A stretch of DNA of 64,000 nucleotides from an uncultured Butyrivibrio sp. (GTDB taxonomy: Bacteria; Bacillota; Clostridia; Lachnospirales; Lachnospiraceae). A program made the translations under genes and the position numbers. The notes beneath the pieces are model-generated. The model was not told where the DNA came from and did not search any database. It saw only the letters and a program-made list of their open reading frames with translations. Below are positions 53,948 to 63,673 of the stretch, piece after piece (positions within the stretch are counted from its first letter, which is position 1; each line of letters opens with the position of its first letter). Location of the stretch: NCBI GenBank assembly GCA_945928575.1, contig CAMENP010000011.1:1-64000 (forward strand). Direction: 5' to 3'.

Positions 53948-55552
53948 ATGTCAGAACTTAATTTAAGCAAATACGGTATTACCGGCGTTACTGAAATTGT
54001 ACACAATCCTTCTTACGAGATGTTATTCGAGGAAGAGACCAAACCGGGTCTTGAAGGATATGAAAAGGGTCAGGTCAGTGAACTCGGCGCCGTTAACGTT
54101 ATGACAGGTATCTATACAGGACGTTCTCCTAAAGATAAATTCATCGTTGTTGATGAGAATTCAAAGGACACTGTATGGTGGACATCCGATGAATACAAGA
54201 ACGATAACCATCCTGCTTCACAGGAAGCATGGGCTGCAGTTAAGGATCTTGCAATCAAGGAGCTTTCCAATAAGAAACTTTATGTAGTAGATGCATTCTG
54301 CGGAGCTAACAAGGATACACGTATGGCTATCCGTTTCATCGTTGAAGTAGCTTGGCAGGCACATTTCGTTACTAATATGTTTATCAAGCCAACCGAAGAA
54401 GAACTTAAGAACTTCGAGCCTGATTTCGTTGTTTACAACGCATCCAAGGCTAAGGTTGAGAATTATAAAGAACTCGGTCTTAACTCTGAGACAGCTGTTA
54501 TGTTTAACATTACAAGCCGTGAGCAGGTAATCGTTAACACATGGTACGGCGGAGAGATGAAGAAAGGTATGTTCTCAATGATGAACTACTATCTCCCACT
54601 TAAGGGCATCGCTTCTATGCACTGCTCAGCCAACACTGATATGAACGGCGAAAATACAGCTATTTTCTTCGGTCTTTCAGGAACAGGTAAGACTACACTT
54701 TCAACAGATCCTAAGCGTCTCCTTATCGGTGATGATGAGCACGGCTGGGATGACAACGGCGTATTCAACTTCGAGGGTGGATGCTATGCTAAGGTTATCG
54801 ACCTTGATAAGGATTCAGAGCCGGATATCTACAACGCAATCACTCGTGACGCTCTCCTTGAGAACGTAACACTTGATGCTGACGGTAAGATTGATTTCAC
54901 AGATAAGAGCGTAACAGAGAATACCCGTGTATCTTATCCTATCAACCATATCAAGAACATCGTTCGTCCTGTTTCATCAGCTCCTGCAGCTAAGAACGTA
55001 ATCTTCCTTTCAGCAGATGCATTCGGAGTACTTCCTCCGGTATCAGTTCTTACTCCTGAGCAGACACAGTACTACTTCCTTTCAGGATTCACTGCTAAGC
55101 TTGCAGGTACAGAGCGTGGAATCACAGAGCCTACTCCTACATTCTCAGCATGTTTCGGACAGGCATTCCTCGAGCTTCATCCTACTAAATATGCAGAAGA
55201 ACTTGTTAAGAAGATGCAGGCAAGCGGTGCTAAGGCATACCTTGTTAACACAGGATGGAACGGAACAGGAAAGCGTATCTCCATCAAAGATACTCGTGGA
55301 ATCATTGATGCTATCCTTAACGGAGATATCAAGAATGCTCCTACTAAGACAATTCCTTACTTCAACTTCGAAGTTCCTACAGAACTTCCTGGTGTAGATT
55401 CAGGAATCCTTGATCCTCGTGACACATATGCTGATGCTTCTGAGTGGGAAGCTAAGGCTAAAGACCTTGCTGCAAGATTCGTTAAGAACTTCGCTAAATA
55501 CGAAGGCAACGATGCAGGTAAGGCACTTGTAAGTGCAGGTCCACAGGCTTAA
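53948..55552 (+). CDS. pckA: Phosphoenolpyruvate carboxykinase (ATP)
   Basis: 534 residues. It interconverts oxaloacetate + ATP and phosphoenolpyruvate + CO2 + ADP. In gut anaerobes it often runs in the carboxylating direction. Walker [10 protein letters not shown] at 242-250, the metal/kinase-2 region GDDEHGWDD at 261-269, TGRSPKDKF at 57-65 and the C-terminal [10 protein letters not shown] are intact. The ATG follows AAAGAGGTAAATGCAAAA. Single gene with its own promoter and terminator. Confidence 0.97.
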   Translation: MSELNLSKYGITGVTEIVHNPSYEMLFEEETKPGLEGYEKGQVSELGAVNVMTGIYTGRSPKDKFIVVDENSKDTVWWTSDEYKNDNHPASQEAWAAVKDLAIKELSNKKLYVVDAFCGANKDTRMAIRFIVEVAWQAHFVTNMFIKPTEEELKNFEPDFVVYNASKAKVENYKELGLNSETAVMFNITSREQVIVNTWYGGEMKKGMFSMMNYYLPLKGIASMHCSANTDMNGENTAIFFGLSGTGKTTLSTDPKRLLIGDDEHGWDDNGVFNFEGGCYAKVIDLDKDSEPDIYNAITRDALLENVTLDADGKIDFTDKSVTENTRVSYPINHIKNIVRPVSSAPAAKNVIFLSADAFGVLPPVSVLTPEQTQYYFLSGFTAKLAGTERGITEPTPTFSACFGQAFLELHPTKYAEELVKKMQASGAKAYLVNTGWNGTGKRISIKDTRGIIDAILNGDIKNAPTKTIPYFNFEVPTELPGVDSGILDPRDTYADASEWEAKAKDLAARFVKNFAKYEGNDAGKALVSAGPQA

Positions 55553-55577
55553 TTAAGAATATTAAGACATTTAATAA

Positions 55578-55611
55578 GCCGTCCGGTGAATTTTCACCGG
55601 ACGGCCTTTTT
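55578..55611 (+). terminator. pckA terminator
   Basis: GCCGTCCGGTGAA and TTCACCGGACGGC form a 13 bp stem with a 2 nt loop, followed by CTTTTTG. Confidence 0.92.
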
Positions 55612-55655
55612 GTTTTGATGGCCACTGATCAGAGCATATCTCATCTCTGTTGCCA

Positions 55656-56444
55656 TTAGAAACTTTTATTATATTTGCGTCCGCCAAACTTGGCTGTGAT
55701 AAAAGACTTTATCTTACGCCCCCATGCCATTCGCTCAGTGCTGACGGTCGGGAGAGTTCTGCAACGGTATCCGCCGTGGACCACCCATACATTCAACAGC
55801 AATTCACTCACTCTGCCAAACAGTCTTGCCTGAAAAGCATCATAACTCTTATAATCCACACGCTTTTCCAACTCTCCCAGAATATCGAAAAGCCATGTGC
55901 AATAAGCATCCAATTTATCACGGCTCATGATCATCATATTAAACATATGACCGCTGCGCTGCTTCATAACTTCATCGTAGGCTTTGATATAATCTGGATA
56001 CTTATCCCGTATGATATCACGTGTTATATCAAGATGTTCTCCATAATGCGTATGCGCATAATGTGAATAAAGGTTCTCAATATAATAATGCCTCTTTGAA
56101 GGAAGAATAATATCACAATCCTTAAGGAGCTTTTCAACATCCTTCCGTCCGGCTATGGCGTTGTATTTATTCCTGCCAAACAGCCGTCTGCATCCGCGTA
56201 CGGCAAAATATCTCCTGTAATGCACAAGTCCGTAATAATCGGCTTTAATATTACGCCACATCCAGTATAAACCCGTCAATTCACAGTAATATGGGTTCTT
56301 GTCCGATATATTGTCACCCGTATCATCGCATGCCGCACCGAATTTTTCATTGAGTGCAGCCCCTACCTGAACCGGCATATAAATATCATCCTGTGCAAAT
56401 TTGTACGGTTTATGAGCGGCAATTAAAATCTTAATATCCATCAT
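55656..56444 (-). CDS. DUF4422 family glycosyltransferase-like protein
   Basis: 262 residues starting MMDIKILIAAHKPYKF. Marks of DUF4422: DNISDKNPYYCELTGLYWMW, YGLVHYRRYF (~75), and HYGEHLDITRDIIRDKYP. Family members occur in capsule/exopolysaccharide loci and are presumed glycosyltransferases. ATG 56444 shares its A with the stop of the sugar transferase upstream and uses AAGGGAG inside that gene, so the two form one unit. Confidence 0.8.
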   Translation of the reverse strand: MMDIKILIAAHKPYKFAQDDIYMPVQVGAALNEKFGAACDDTGDNISDKNPYYCELTGLYWMWRNIKADYYGLVHYRRYFAVRGCRRLFGRNKYNAIAGRKDVEKLLKDCDIILPSKRHYYIENLYSHYAHTHYGEHLDITRDIIRDKYPDYIKAYDEVMKQRSGHMFNMMIMSRDKLDAYCTWLFDILGELEKRVDYKSYDAFQARLFGRVSELLLNVWVVHGGYRCRTLPTVSTERMAWGRKIKSFITAKFGGRKYNKSF

Positions 56445-57865
56445 CAAGTGGCTCCCTTGTGTCCGAACACGATTCCTATTGTCTTAAAAAGTATTTTAAA
56501 ATCAAGTCCTATATTCCAGTTATCAATATATTCAAGGTCAAGCTTGACAACTTCTTCAAAATCGTTGACATTATTTCTTCCGCTGACCTGCCACATACCG
56601 GTAATTCCCGGTTTCATGCTGAGTCTTCTCTTATGATATCCTTCATATTTCTTAAATTCATCAACTGTCGGCGGTCTCGTTCCCACAAGACTCATATCGC
56701 CACGCAGGACGTTAAAAAACTGCGGAAGTTCATCTATGCTTGTCCGTCGTATAAACTTACCTACTTTGGTTATACGGGGATCATCTTTAAGTTTAAACAT
56801 ATGGCCTTTCATTTCATTCTGGGCCATAAGCGATTTCTTGCGTTCCTCCGCATCCTTATACATGGAACGGAACTTATATAAATAGAAATATCTTCCGTTC
56901 TTGCCGACCCTCTTCTGTTTGAAGATAAGCGGCCCCGGTGACTCTATCAAAAGAACCGGTGCAAGAAAAACAGTGACAATTAATGTGATAACAATTCCCA
57001 CCAACGAACCGAGAATATCCATAATCCTCTTAATAAGCATCTTATTGGCATCATAATAATTATTGGCAAAAGTAATCACAGGTATATTTCCGAGCATTGA
57101 CAATGATTTCTTGAAATCATTGAAATTCTCAAGGATCTCTATATTAAGATGCACAACGACACCCATATTCTCCAATTCCATAATGTATTGTCTGAGTGAT
57201 GCACCTGTTGCATACGGCACATCGATAAAAACCTCATCAACAACTTCTTTACGTATATAATCTATAAAAGTATTGCTGTCTGCGCGCACCGGAATGCCGT
57301 CGATTTCCTGACCCGTCATGTTGTCATCCACAATGCACATACCGTAAATTCTGCTTACCCAGCTCTCGTTCTTCTTAAGCTGCTCAACCGCGTACACAGC
57401 ACGTTCCTTAGTCGTCACAAGGAAAAACTGGACATTTTTCTTCTTCTTGCTGTAAACCCTTGTGAGGTAGTATTTCACTGCATAATGGGCCGCATGCATT
57501 ACGCCGACATTAAGAATCGGTGTAATAACAAATACACCTCTTGACGCGAGATCCGAATTACCTTTGACAAAAAGGAAGACCGCGTAAACCGCCGCAAAAA
57601 TAAGATTAATCTTCAGGCAGTACATAAACTCTTCATATGTATTCCGCTTAAAGAAATCCCTGTTCACATTAAAAATAAATACAACAATGGCAAATGAAAA
57701 CAGCACTATTCCAAGTGCGTCAAGCAATTCCGCTCTATGCAGTATATGATATCCTTTAACAAGACCGAGCCAGATGCAGTTGGCTACAAAATAGCTGACA
57801 AATACTGACACCAGGTCTACAAGGTACAATATTAAGTTCTTTACATTTTCTCTGTTCTGGTACAT
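56444..57865 (-). CDS. Undecaprenyl-phosphate sugar-1-phosphate transferase
   Basis: 473 residues. Polyprenyl glycosylphosphotransferase (WbaP/exopolysaccharide type): four to five N-terminal membrane helices (~15-125), a Rossmann-like CoA-binding_3 domain (~140-240), another membrane helix (~275-305) and the catalytic bacterial sugar transferase domain (KRVGKNGRYFYLYKFRSMYKDAEERK, DDPRITKVGKFIRRTSIDELPQ, KPGITGMWQVSGR). It primes a lipid-linked glycan at the membrane. Only one further glycan gene follows, so the rest of the pathway is elsewhere. Confidence 0.93.
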   Translation of the reverse strand: MYQNRENVKNLILYLVDLVSVFVSYFVANCIWLGLVKGYHILHRAELLDALGIVLFSFAIVVFIFNVNRDFFKRNTYEEFMYCLKINLIFAAVYAVFLFVKGNSDLASRGVFVITPILNVGVMHAAHYAVKYYLTRVYSKKKKNVQFFLVTTKERAVYAVEQLKKNESWVSRIYGMCIVDDNMTGQEIDGIPVRADSNTFIDYIRKEVVDEVFIDVPYATGASLRQYIMELENMGVVVHLNIEILENFNDFKKSLSMLGNIPVITFANNYYDANKMLIKRIMDILGSLVGIVITLIVTVFLAPVLLIESPGPLIFKQKRVGKNGRYFYLYKFRSMYKDAEERKKSLMAQNEMKGHMFKLKDDPRITKVGKFIRRTSIDELPQFFNVLRGDMSLVGTRPPTVDEFKKYEGYHKRRLSMKPGITGMWQVSGRNNVNDFEEVVKLDLEYIDNWNIGLDFKILFKTIGIVFGHKGAT

Positions 57866-57905
57866 ATCTTTATTTTCCCTGATTCCCCATATTTACATTT
57901 AATTC

Positions 57906-57933
57906 TTAATATTTTATCATATAAATGTGTCAA
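57906..57933 (-). promoter_or_regulatory. Promoter of the sugar transferase operon
   Basis: The minus strand reads TTGACA, 16 nt, TATTAA, about 40 nt before the start at 57865. Confidence 0.5.
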
Positions 57934-57967
57934 TTACAAGAATTCACACATTTTTAGGAGAAAATAT

Positions 57968-58525
57968 ATGCTATACGATAAAGATATACGCGAGCCTCTT
58001 TTTTATTATCTTGAGGAACGCTTCGGCAAATCCCGTATCCTTGAAGAGCTGAATATGGGCCGTTCGCGCGCCGATGTTGTCATGGTTCTTCCGCAGCGCA
58101 TTGTCGGACTGGAAATCAAAAGCAACGCCGACACATATGACCGCCTCGAGAGCCAGGTCAAAAGTTACAACAAGTTCTGTGACTACAATTATATTGTAAC
58201 CGGATTGAGACATGTAAAACATGTTGCCGAGCACATTCCCGATTACTGGGGAATACTTTGCATATACGAGGACAACCGGGAAGTCATTATTGATGAGGTG
58301 CGTCCCGCCGCAGACAACCCATCCGTTCTCAAATCCAGTCAGATGTCATGGCTGTGGAAAAACGAACTTTCACATATCCTCGCCCTCAATAATATGCCTC
58401 GCTACCCGCAGAAAAGCAAAGCCTTCATCTGCGAAAAACTGCTTGCAAAAGTTGACTGGTCCGTTCTGAAAGGACAGCTTTGCGACGAACTTTTTGAACG
58501 TGATTACACGCTGATTTCTAAATAG
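57968..58525 (+). CDS. sce7726-family PD-(D/E)XK nuclease-like protein
   Basis: 185 residues. N-terminal pattern typical of the restriction-endonuclease fold: IREPLFYYLEERFGKSRI, then RADVVMVLPQRIVGLEIKS with an Asp (in RADVV) and E-x-K (in GLEIKS) as putative catalytic residues, and LESQVKSYNKFCDYNYIV. Similar proteins are annotated sce7726; function unknown, a nuclease fold is inferred. ATG follows TAGGAGAAAATAT. Its 3' end overlaps the convergent asparaginase gene by 8 nt. Confidence 0.7.
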   Translation: MLYDKDIREPLFYYLEERFGKSRILEELNMGRSRADVVMVLPQRIVGLEIKSNADTYDRLESQVKSYNKFCDYNYIVTGLRHVKHVAEHIPDYWGILCIYEDNREVIIDEVRPAADNPSVLKSSQMSWLWKNELSHILALNNMPRYPQKSKAFICEKLLAKVDWSVLKGQLCDELFERDYTLISK

Positions 58526-59453
58526 CATCGAGCCATACTCCGATATACGCCGCGGCGGGCGGAATTTTATACAGAACGCGGATTCCGAGTTCTTCGTACT
58601 CCGCACAGCTCTCATAATCCTGACCTTCGCAGGCTCCGGTCAGATAGACCGGTATTGAGCGTGCTGCCGCTTTATCAAGCATCTCCCGGAACGGATGATA
58701 ATCCGTACATACGGTTCCGGAATGATAGCTTTCAAGAATAACTGCTTTCACACCGTCATTTATCTCAGGACATACCATTCCCGGATGTATGCTTATGCAC
58801 ATTATTCCGGTACATCCGCCCGGAGTCTCCGGTGTTCCTTCTATTCTGTCGTATTTCGCACATTCATGATTCGACCTTATGAATCTGCAGCCGTCAAATT
58901 CACCGTAGTATTCATCATTAACACTATACAAAGAGTCATCAAACATTCTGTGAGGCATCAGTTCCAGTGCGCAATGAATCCTGCATCGGTCTCCCCGGTT
59001 GGCATATGCTGCATAAACCCCGGTTCCGTAACCTTCCTTTATAAAAAGTACCGCCAAACGGAAATTGACAAGTCCGTTAGCACGTTCATCTTCAAGCACA
59101 TAATTGCTCGCGACCATAATCACCGGGATTGAATCATATCCGGCTGCGTATGCCGCAACGGCCGCACCGTATTGAAGCGTATCACTGCCGTGTGTGACAA
59201 CAATCCCGTCATAGCCGGCATCCACTCCCTGGCTTACCGCATCAAAAAGTTTCTTAAACGTATCTCCGTCGGCATTCTCACTTAACACTGTATACGGTGA
59301 TTTCGTGTCGAATTTGATATCCGAAGCTTCATCCGGATATGTTTCGGTATACATTTGTAATAATTTATACGGTTTTGTCCCATCGATACTGATATACTCA
59401 CCGGATGCTTCACTGCCAATGGTTCCACCCGTAAAAATAACAAGAATCCTCAT
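58518..59453 (-). CDS. L-asparaginase-like amidohydrolase
   Basis: 311 residues. Hydrolyses asparagine to aspartate and ammonia. Catalytic threonines in VIFTGGTIGS (T11) and GIVVTHGSDTLQYG (~90), with a lysine in FIKEGYG (~155) at the expected place. No signal peptide, so cytoplasmic type I-like. Its start overlaps the mfd stop by 1 nt (TAATG), so it is coupled to mfd. Confidence 0.9.
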   Translation of the reverse strand: MRILVIFTGGTIGSEASGEYISIDGTKPYKLLQMYTETYPDEASDIKFDTKSPYTVLSENADGDTFKKLFDAVSQGVDAGYDGIVVTHGSDTLQYGAAVAAYAAGYDSIPVIMVASNYVLEDERANGLVNFRLAVLFIKEGYGTGVYAAYANRGDRCRIHCALELMPHRMFDDSLYSVNDEYYGEFDGCRFIRSNHECAKYDRIEGTPETPGGCTGIMCISIHPGMVCPEINDGVKAVILESYHSGTVCTDYHPFREMLDKAAARSIPVYLTGACEGQDYESCAEYEELGIRVLYKIPPAAAYIGVWLDAI

Positions 59454-62400
59454 TACTGTCCTCCGAGCACATTCATGCTTTCTATTACCGAAGTCACTGT
59501 TTTAATATAACTGTCGGTATTTTTTACTTCCTCTTTATCAAAATAATACGTAAAATACGGTATTTCACCGTTGGTAAACCGCATTCTGTTTCCGTAACTC
59601 CGGATAAATTCCGGGATTTTAAGAGGATCGATCTTAGCCTTCGGAAACATCTTAATCTTCATTTCCTTGCGGCCGGCCTTGATTTCAAGGATGTACTCCT
59701 TATGCGCGATCGATTTGATATAAGCGGTACGCATAAGATTCATCGCCGACTTAGGAACATCTCCGAAACGATCCATAAGTTCGTCCGTCATATCGGACAA
59801 TTCTTCTGCTGTCGAAATAGTCGCAATCCTCTTGTATATATCCAGTTTCTGGGCCTCGCTTCTTATATAAGTTGCCGGCACAAAAGCATCCACATCTATA
59901 TCCACGACCGTCTCGAAATCCTCACCGGTATCGATTCCCTTAAGGTTAGCGACTGCCTCGTTAAGAAGTTTGCAATATAAATCATATCCGACGGCTTCCA
60001 TATGTCCGTGCTGTTCCTCGCCCAGAATATTGCCCGCACCACGGATTTCCAGGTCTTTCATGGCAATTTTAAAACCGGAACCGAGTTCGGTAAATTCCCT
60101 GATTGCACTGAGCCTCTTTTCGGCAATTTCGCGGAGAATTTTATCACGTCTGTACATAAGAAAAGCATATGCCACACGGCCGGAACGGCCGACGCGACCG
60201 CGAAGCTGATAGAGCTGCGACAGTCCGAACCGGTCAGAATCATGTATGATAATAGTATTAACATTCGGTATGTCAAGTCCGGTCTCAATGATAGTCGTTG
60301 AGACAAGCACGTCTATGTCCCCGTTGACAAAATCGACCATTATTTTCTCAAGTTCACGCTCATGCATCTGTCCGTGCGCAAAAGCTACATTGGCATCCGG
60401 AACAAGCTTGCTTATATTCAGGGCAAATTCATCTATGCCCTGAACCCTGTTATAGACATAATATACCTGTCCGCCACGGGCAAGCTCACGGTTAATGGCC
60501 TCGCGGACCATTTCTTCATCATATTCCGTGACAAACGTCTGTATAGGAAGTCTGTCCACCGGTGGCTCTTCCAATACGCTCATATCCCTGATTCCTATAA
60601 GGCTCATATGAAGCGTCCTCGGAATAGGTGTTGCCGTGAGTGTTATAACATCCACCGTATCCTTGAGCTGTTTGATTTTCTCTTTATGGGTAACGCCAAA
60701 GCGCTGTTCCTCATCAATAATAAGAAGTCCGAGGTCTTTAAACACTATATCCTTGGAAAGGATTCTGTGTGTTCCGACCACAACATCGACAAGACCTTTT
60801 TTCAGTCCTTCTATCGTCTCCTTAATCTCTTTAGGTGTGCAGAAACGGGACAACATCCTGACGTTGACGCCAAAATCTTTCATTCTCTGATCAAAGCCGG
60901 TAAAATGCTGCTTGGCAAGGATGGTCGTAGGCACAAGATATGCAACCTGCTTATTATCCTGCACTGCTTTGAATGCGGCCCTCATTGCAATTTCCGTTTT
61001 GCCGTATCCAACATCTCCGCAGATAAGTCTGTCCATTATCTTACGGCTTTCCATGTCTTTTTTGGTATCTTCTATTGCACTAAGCTGGTCCGCCGTCTCC
61101 TCATACGGAAAAAGTTCTTCAAACTCTCTCTGCCACGGAGTATCCGCACTGAATTGGAATCCTTCCTTCTGCTGCCTTATTGCATAAAGCCTTACCAGTT
61201 CATCGGCAACCTGCCTTACCGCCGTCTTGACGCGTGATTTGGTTCTGGTCCACTCAGCGGTTCCAAGCTTATTAAGCTTTGGTTTCTTGGCTTCGGCATC
61301 TGCATATTTCTGTATCATATCCAGCTGGGTTGCCAGAATATATAAATTGCCGCCGCCGGCGTACTCAATCTTAATATAGTCTTTCTCGACCTTATCGACC
61401 TCTATTTTCTCAATGCCCCGGTAAATTCCGAGTCCATGATTCTCATGCACAACATAATCACCGATATTTAACTGTGCAAAACCAGTGATCGGTGTTCCCT
61501 GCGTATTTTTGGTTTTCTTGCGTTCTTTTCTGGATGTGCCGAAAATATCATCTTCCGCAACCGCGACGAATCTAAGATCCGGATATTCATAACCGCGTCT
61601 TAATTTGCCGCCAAGCGTCATAACTTCGCCCTCGACAGGTTCCCTGTCCGCATCATCGGAATATATGGCCGTCACACCGTTATCCCTTAAATCAGATGCA
61701 AGTCTCTGCGCTCTCGTTCTCGATGACGACATAAGGATTATGCGGTATTTCTGTTTTTTCCAGGAATTAATATCGGATATCAATGTCTCAAAAGAATTAT
61801 TATATGATGCGATACTTTTGGAATTAATATTATAGTGTCCCGAAACTTGCAGAAGAGGAAGCCTGCAGTCAAGTGTCGCAACCGCCATCGCGTATCTTGC
61901 ACCTATTTTAGCGTAGATTTCGCCCTCTCCGAAAAGTACATCGGTCTGTGACGGAAGGATGCTGCCTTTCTCAAGTCTGTGTGACATGCTTTCACTGAAT
62001 TCTTTCGTCGATACACGTATCTTCTCGTCAATCCGGTTCGGCTCATCAAGCACGATAAGCGTATCCTGTCTGTCAAAATAATCAATTAACGAAACACTCG
62101 TCTTAACAAATGAATTTACATAACTGTCGCATCCTGTATAATCTTTAAGGACAAAAAGTTTCTCCTTAAGCTGTTCCAGATTCTTCTTAATCTGTGCTGC
62201 TTCGGACAGTCTGTTATCTTTCTCAAGGCGTGCGGCATACTCTTTCGTCTCTTTTTCGAGGCTTTCCATCGCATCCGCCATATTATCATCCGGAATAAGT
62301 TCTATTGCCGGAAAAATCGTCACATCTTCGACATTCTCAATTGAACGCTGGCTCTCGGCATCGAAACTTCTTATGGAATCCACCTGCGTATCCCAGAGTT

Positions 62401-62974
62401 CTATCCTGTACGGATTTTCTGCCGTGAGCGGATATACATCAATTATTCCGCCCCTGATCGCAAACTGTCCGCCAAATTCTACCTGAGCGCAACGTTCATA
62501 TCCCATAAGCGAAAGTTTATCGGCAAGTTCATCCACATCTATGTCATCATCCGCTGCTATTTTTATCGTGTACCGCTCATATACCTGCGGCGGCATAAGT
62601 TTATCCATGCAGCCGTCAATTGTCGTCACTACCGTAAGGGACGATTCTTCCGACAGCCTGTGGATAGCTTCAAGCCGTTCCTTCGCAAGCTGGTTTCCGT
62701 GTATGTCCGCGCTGTAGAAAATAAAATCCCTCGCAGGATAATATACCGTATTACGGTCCATTGCGCGGTAGTCCTCATAGATCTGCCTTGCCCTTATTTC
62801 ATTATAAGTTACAATAAGTCTGTACTTAAATGCTTTGCTGACCCCATAAATAAAGTGCGGCTTCTGCTGCTCAACGCATCCAAAAGCCACCGGCACCCTG
62901 CCTGTTTTCTTCAGGTCGTATATTATATTATCATAGTATGCCAGTTCGTGAACCGGCCTTTCCAATACATTCAT
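59453..62974 (-). CDS. mfd: Transcription-repair coupling factor Mfd
   Basis: 1173 residues. DNA translocase that removes stalled RNA polymerase and recruits UvrA. In order: UvrB-like N-terminal part, RNA polymerase-interaction domain (GDYVVHENHGLGIYRG), RecG-like helicase with Walker A GDVGYGKTE and DEEQRFGV, motif QLRGRVGRSGR, and the C-terminal TRCF domain. Length normal for the family. Stands 5 nt after pth, the usual pth-mfd order. Confidence 0.97.
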   Translation of the reverse strand: MNVLERPVHELAYYDNIIYDLKKTGRVPVAFGCVEQQKPHFIYGVSKAFKYRLIVTYNEIRARQIYEDYRAMDRNTVYYPARDFIFYSADIHGNQLAKERLEAIHRLSEESSLTVVTTIDGCMDKLMPPQVYERYTIKIAADDDIDVDELADKLSLMGYERCAQVEFGGQFAIRGGIIDVYPLTAENPYRIELWDTQVDSIRSFDAESQRSIENVEDVTIFPAIELIPDDNMADAMESLEKETKEYAARLEKDNRLSEAAQIKKNLEQLKEKLFVLKDYTGCDSYVNSFVKTSVSLIDYFDRQDTLIVLDEPNRIDEKIRVSTKEFSESMSHRLEKGSILPSQTDVLFGEGEIYAKIGARYAMAVATLDCRLPLLQVSGHYNINSKSIASYNNSFETLISDINSWKKQKYRIILMSSSRTRAQRLASDLRDNGVTAIYSDDADREPVEGEVMTLGGKLRRGYEYPDLRFVAVAEDDIFGTSRKERKKTKNTQGTPITGFAQLNIGDYVVHENHGLGIYRGIEKIEVDKVEKDYIKIEYAGGGNLYILATQLDMIQKYADAEAKKPKLNKLGTAEWTRTKSRVKTAVRQVADELVRLYAIRQQKEGFQFSADTPWQREFEELFPYEETADQLSAIEDTKKDMESRKIMDRLICGDVGYGKTEIAMRAAFKAVQDNKQVAYLVPTTILAKQHFTGFDQRMKDFGVNVRMLSRFCTPKEIKETIEGLKKGLVDVVVGTHRILSKDIVFKDLGLLIIDEEQRFGVTHKEKIKQLKDTVDVITLTATPIPRTLHMSLIGIRDMSVLEEPPVDRLPIQTFVTEYDEEMVREAINRELARGGQVYYVYNRVQGIDEFALNISKLVPDANVAFAHGQMHERELEKIMVDFVNGDIDVLVSTTIIETGLDIPNVNTIIIHDSDRFGLSQLYQLRGRVGRSGRVAYAFLMYRRDKILREIAEKRLSAIREFTELGSGFKIAMKDLEIRGAGNILGEEQHGHMEAVGYDLYCKLLNEAVANLKGIDTGEDFETVVDIDVDAFVPATYIRSEAQKLDIYKRIATISTAEELSDMTDELMDRFGDVPKSAMNLMRTAYIKSIAHKEYILEIKAGRKEMKIKMFPKAKIDPLKIPEFIRSYGNRMRFTNGEIPYFTYYFDKEEVKNTDSYIKTVTSVIESMNVLGGQ

Positions 62975-62979
62975 GATTC

Positions 62980-63540
62980 CTACCCGTTATATTTGTTCAT
63001 GGCAGCGTCGCATCCTTCACCGATCATGCACTCAACCGCCTCGCATGCCCTTTTAATTCCTTCAGATACCGTTGCCTCATCCTGGGATGAAAATCTTCCA
63101 AGCACATAGTCGGCAAGATCCATTCCTTTCGGCTTATCCCCGACACCAAACTTAAGACGCGGAAAATTCTCACTTCCAAGGTGCGCAATAATACTCTTGA
63201 TTCCGTTATGTCCGCCGGCACTGCCTTTCTTGCGGATTCTTATTCTGCCCACATCAAGACTGATGTCATCAAAAAGAATGATTACATTCTCAGGCTCCAC
63301 TTTATAATAATCCGCTGCCGGGCCCACACATTCACCGCTGAGATTCATGTATGTGAGCGGTTTGACCAAAAGTACCTTCTCGCCGCTTATAATGCCCTTG
63401 CCGCAAAGTCCGTTATGCTTCCTGTCGCTGAATGTTATCCCGTTTCTGGCCGCCAGTTCGTCAATCAGCCTGAAACCAATATTATGTCTTGTTCTATCGT
63501 ATTTGGACTCAGGATTTCCAAGTCCCGCTATTATATACAT
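62980..63540 (-). CDS. pth: Peptidyl-tRNA hydrolase
   Basis: 186 residues. Releases peptides from peptidyl-tRNA. Active-site residues seen: Asn in GLGNPESKY, His in RTRHNIGF (about residue 20), and the later LVKPLTYMNLSGE and GSAGGHNGIKSI motifs. ATG 63540 follows AAGGAGAGACAGAAT; an in-frame start seven codons upstream overlaps that ribosome binding site. Confidence 0.96.
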   Translation of the reverse strand: MYIIAGLGNPESKYDRTRHNIGFRLIDELAARNGITFSDRKHNGLCGKGIISGEKVLLVKPLTYMNLSGECVGPAADYYKVEPENVIILFDDISLDVGRIRIRKKGSAGGHNGIKSIIAHLGSENFPRLKFGVGDKPKGMDLADYVLGRFSSQDEATVSEGIKRACEAVECMIGEGCDAAMNKYNG

Positions 63541-63610
63541 ATTCTGTCTCTCCTTATGCATCCGGATATTTTAGTATAGCACAATTTTACATTGTTATCC
63601 AATAAATTTG

Positions 63611-63639
63611 TTGAATTCTTGATATATAAATGTTATTAT
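63611..63639 (+). promoter_or_regulatory. Promoter of the CNNM/CorC-type gene
   Basis: TTGAAT, 17 nt, TATTAT on the plus strand, about 35 nt before the TTG start at 63674. Confidence 0.55.
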
Positions 63640-63673
63640 CATATACATAAAAATTTTTAAAGGAGTTGATACT

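Noticed and set aside
58516-58543. TAAA-N16-TCCGATAT sigma-28-like site on the plus strand
   Set aside because: The spacing is 16 nt, it lies within converging coding ends, and it would only transcribe antisense to asparaginase. Likely chance.
60362-61237. 291-codon plus-strand open frame inside mfd
   Set aside because: It lies antisense to the helicase domain of a certain gene. It has no ribosome binding site and its composition follows the codon use of mfd on the other strand.
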